Source: an uncultured Collinsella sp.
Lineage (GTDB): Bacteria; Actinomycetota; Coriobacteriia; Coriobacteriales; Coriobacteriaceae
Direction of reading: 5' to 3'
DNA length: 5,183 nt
Assembly (NCBI GenBank): GCA_900547505.1
Contig: URGY01000131.1
Coordinates: forward strand, 1 to 5,183
Positions 4,720-5,183 of the stretch are shown here, piece by piece (the first letter of the stretch is position 1; the number at the start of each line of letters is the position of its first letter). The position numbers and the translations under genes are program-made. The notes under the pieces were generated by a model. That model made no database searches, had not been told where the DNA came from, and saw only the letters and a list, made by a program, of their open reading frames with translations.

Positions 4720-5183
4720 TTAGAACAGGCCGGTGATGTTGCCGTCGTTGTCGACGTCGATGTTCTCGGCCGCGGGGACCTTGGGCAGGCCCGGCATGGT
4801 CAGAACGCTGCCAGTCAGTGCGACCACAAAGTGGGCACCGGCGGAAACCTTGAGCTCACGCACCGTGATGCGGAAGTTCTCGGGAGCGCCCAGGGCCTTG
4901 GCGTTGTCGCTAAAGCTGTACTGCGTCTTGGCGACGCACACCGGCAGGTTGCCAAAGCCATTCTCGCGCAGCTCGGCGAGCTGGCGCTTGGCGGCCGGCG
5001 TAAAGTCAACGCCATCGGCGCGGTAGACCTTGGTGGCAACGGCCTCGAGGGCATCAGCGACATCAGCGCCGTCCTCATAGGCAAACTTGAGCTCGCTCGG
5101 CTGCTCAATCAGACGCATGACCTCATCGGCCAGCTCGAGCGCGCCCTCGCCGCCCTTGGCCCAGACCTCGGAAAGCTTAACGT
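4720..5183 (-). CDS. fhs: Formate-tetrahydrofolate ligase, C-terminal part (5' end beyond window)
   Basis: The enzyme joins formate to tetrahydrofolate using ATP to give 10-formyl-THF, feeding purine and formyl-Met synthesis and, in acetogens, the methyl branch of the Wood-Ljungdahl pathway. It is a cytoplasmic homotetramer of about 555 residues. The last 153 residues are visible; the frame stays open to the window edge (VKLSEVWAKGGEGALELADE), so the Met encoded at 5118 is internal and not a start. Diagnostic blocks are LPVCVAKTQYSFSDN, the FRITVRELKVSAGAHFVVALTG strand-helix region (given in part: ITVRELKVSAGA) and the nearly invariant ending TMPGLPKVPAAENIDVD, which finishes in GLF. No frameshift or missing conserved block is seen. 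A strong terminator follows. Confidence 0.98.
   Translation of the reverse strand, partial: VKLSEVWAKGGEGALELADEVMRLIEQPSELKFAYEDGADVADALEAVATKVYRADGVDFTPAAKRQLAELRENGFGNLPVCVAKTQYSFSDNAKALGAPENFRITVRELKVSAGAHFVVALTGSVLTMPGLPKVPAAENIDVDNDGNITGLF

Noticed and set aside
4720..5118. Reading the fhs frame as a complete 132-residue gene
   Set aside because: The frame stays open upstream to the window edge with conserved fhs residues, so the Met at 5118 is internal.
50..5183. CRISPR array, tRNA/rRNA genes, insertion sequences or a defence or biosynthetic cluster
   Set aside because: I saw no spaced identical repeats with unique spacers, no cloverleaf-like element, no transposase motif and no linked defence or biosynthetic genes. 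The 21-bp repeats are in-frame protein repeats.

Overview
The window looks like the end of a draft-genome contig from a high-GC actinobacterium of the gut Coriobacteriia, most likely Collinsella or a close relative. This is an inference from base composition, codon use, an LAxTG-type sortase tail, and the style of the zinc-ribbon and single-pass membrane proteins. No 16S or other phylogenetic marker is present. The first 49 bases are not genomic: they are a Nextera transposase/i7 adapter remnant, so real sequence begins at base 50.

Layout, left to right. Bases 50-201 hold the last 49 codons of a plus-strand gene whose product ends in an LAGTG sortase-like sorting signal, followed by a strong terminator (231-271). 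A small minus-strand gene (296-565) encodes an 89-residue PH-like domain protein. After a minus-strand terminator (715-753) comes a 445-residue minus-strand protein (795-2132) with two four-cysteine zinc ribbons and a VNGQTG motif. A 218-bp divergent intergenic region carries two short inverted repeats and separates it from a plus-strand cation diffusion facilitator (2351-3532). That transporter has an N-D-D-D metal site suggestive of manganese and a second, degenerate copy of the cytoplasmic domain. It converges, with an 18-bp gap and no visible terminator, on a minus-strand single-pass membrane protein (3551-4540). This protein has three copies of a possible phosphothreonine motif, a PASTA-like outer domain and a heptad-repeat tail. 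The right edge holds the 3' end of fhs, formate-tetrahydrofolate ligase (4720 to beyond the window), with its own terminator (4659-4694).

The genes do not form one operon. Most appear to be single transcription units with their own terminators or long leaders, and I see no defence island, mobile element, CRISPR array or RNA gene. Three of the four complete genes have starts that I place inside longer open frames on ribosome-binding-site evidence. All three complete minus-strand genes then show the same 8-nt spacing from Shine-Dalgarno core to ATG. The best candidates for under-described biology are the membrane protein at 3551-4540, the duplicated cytoplasmic domain of the transporter, and the two-ribbon VNGQTG protein.
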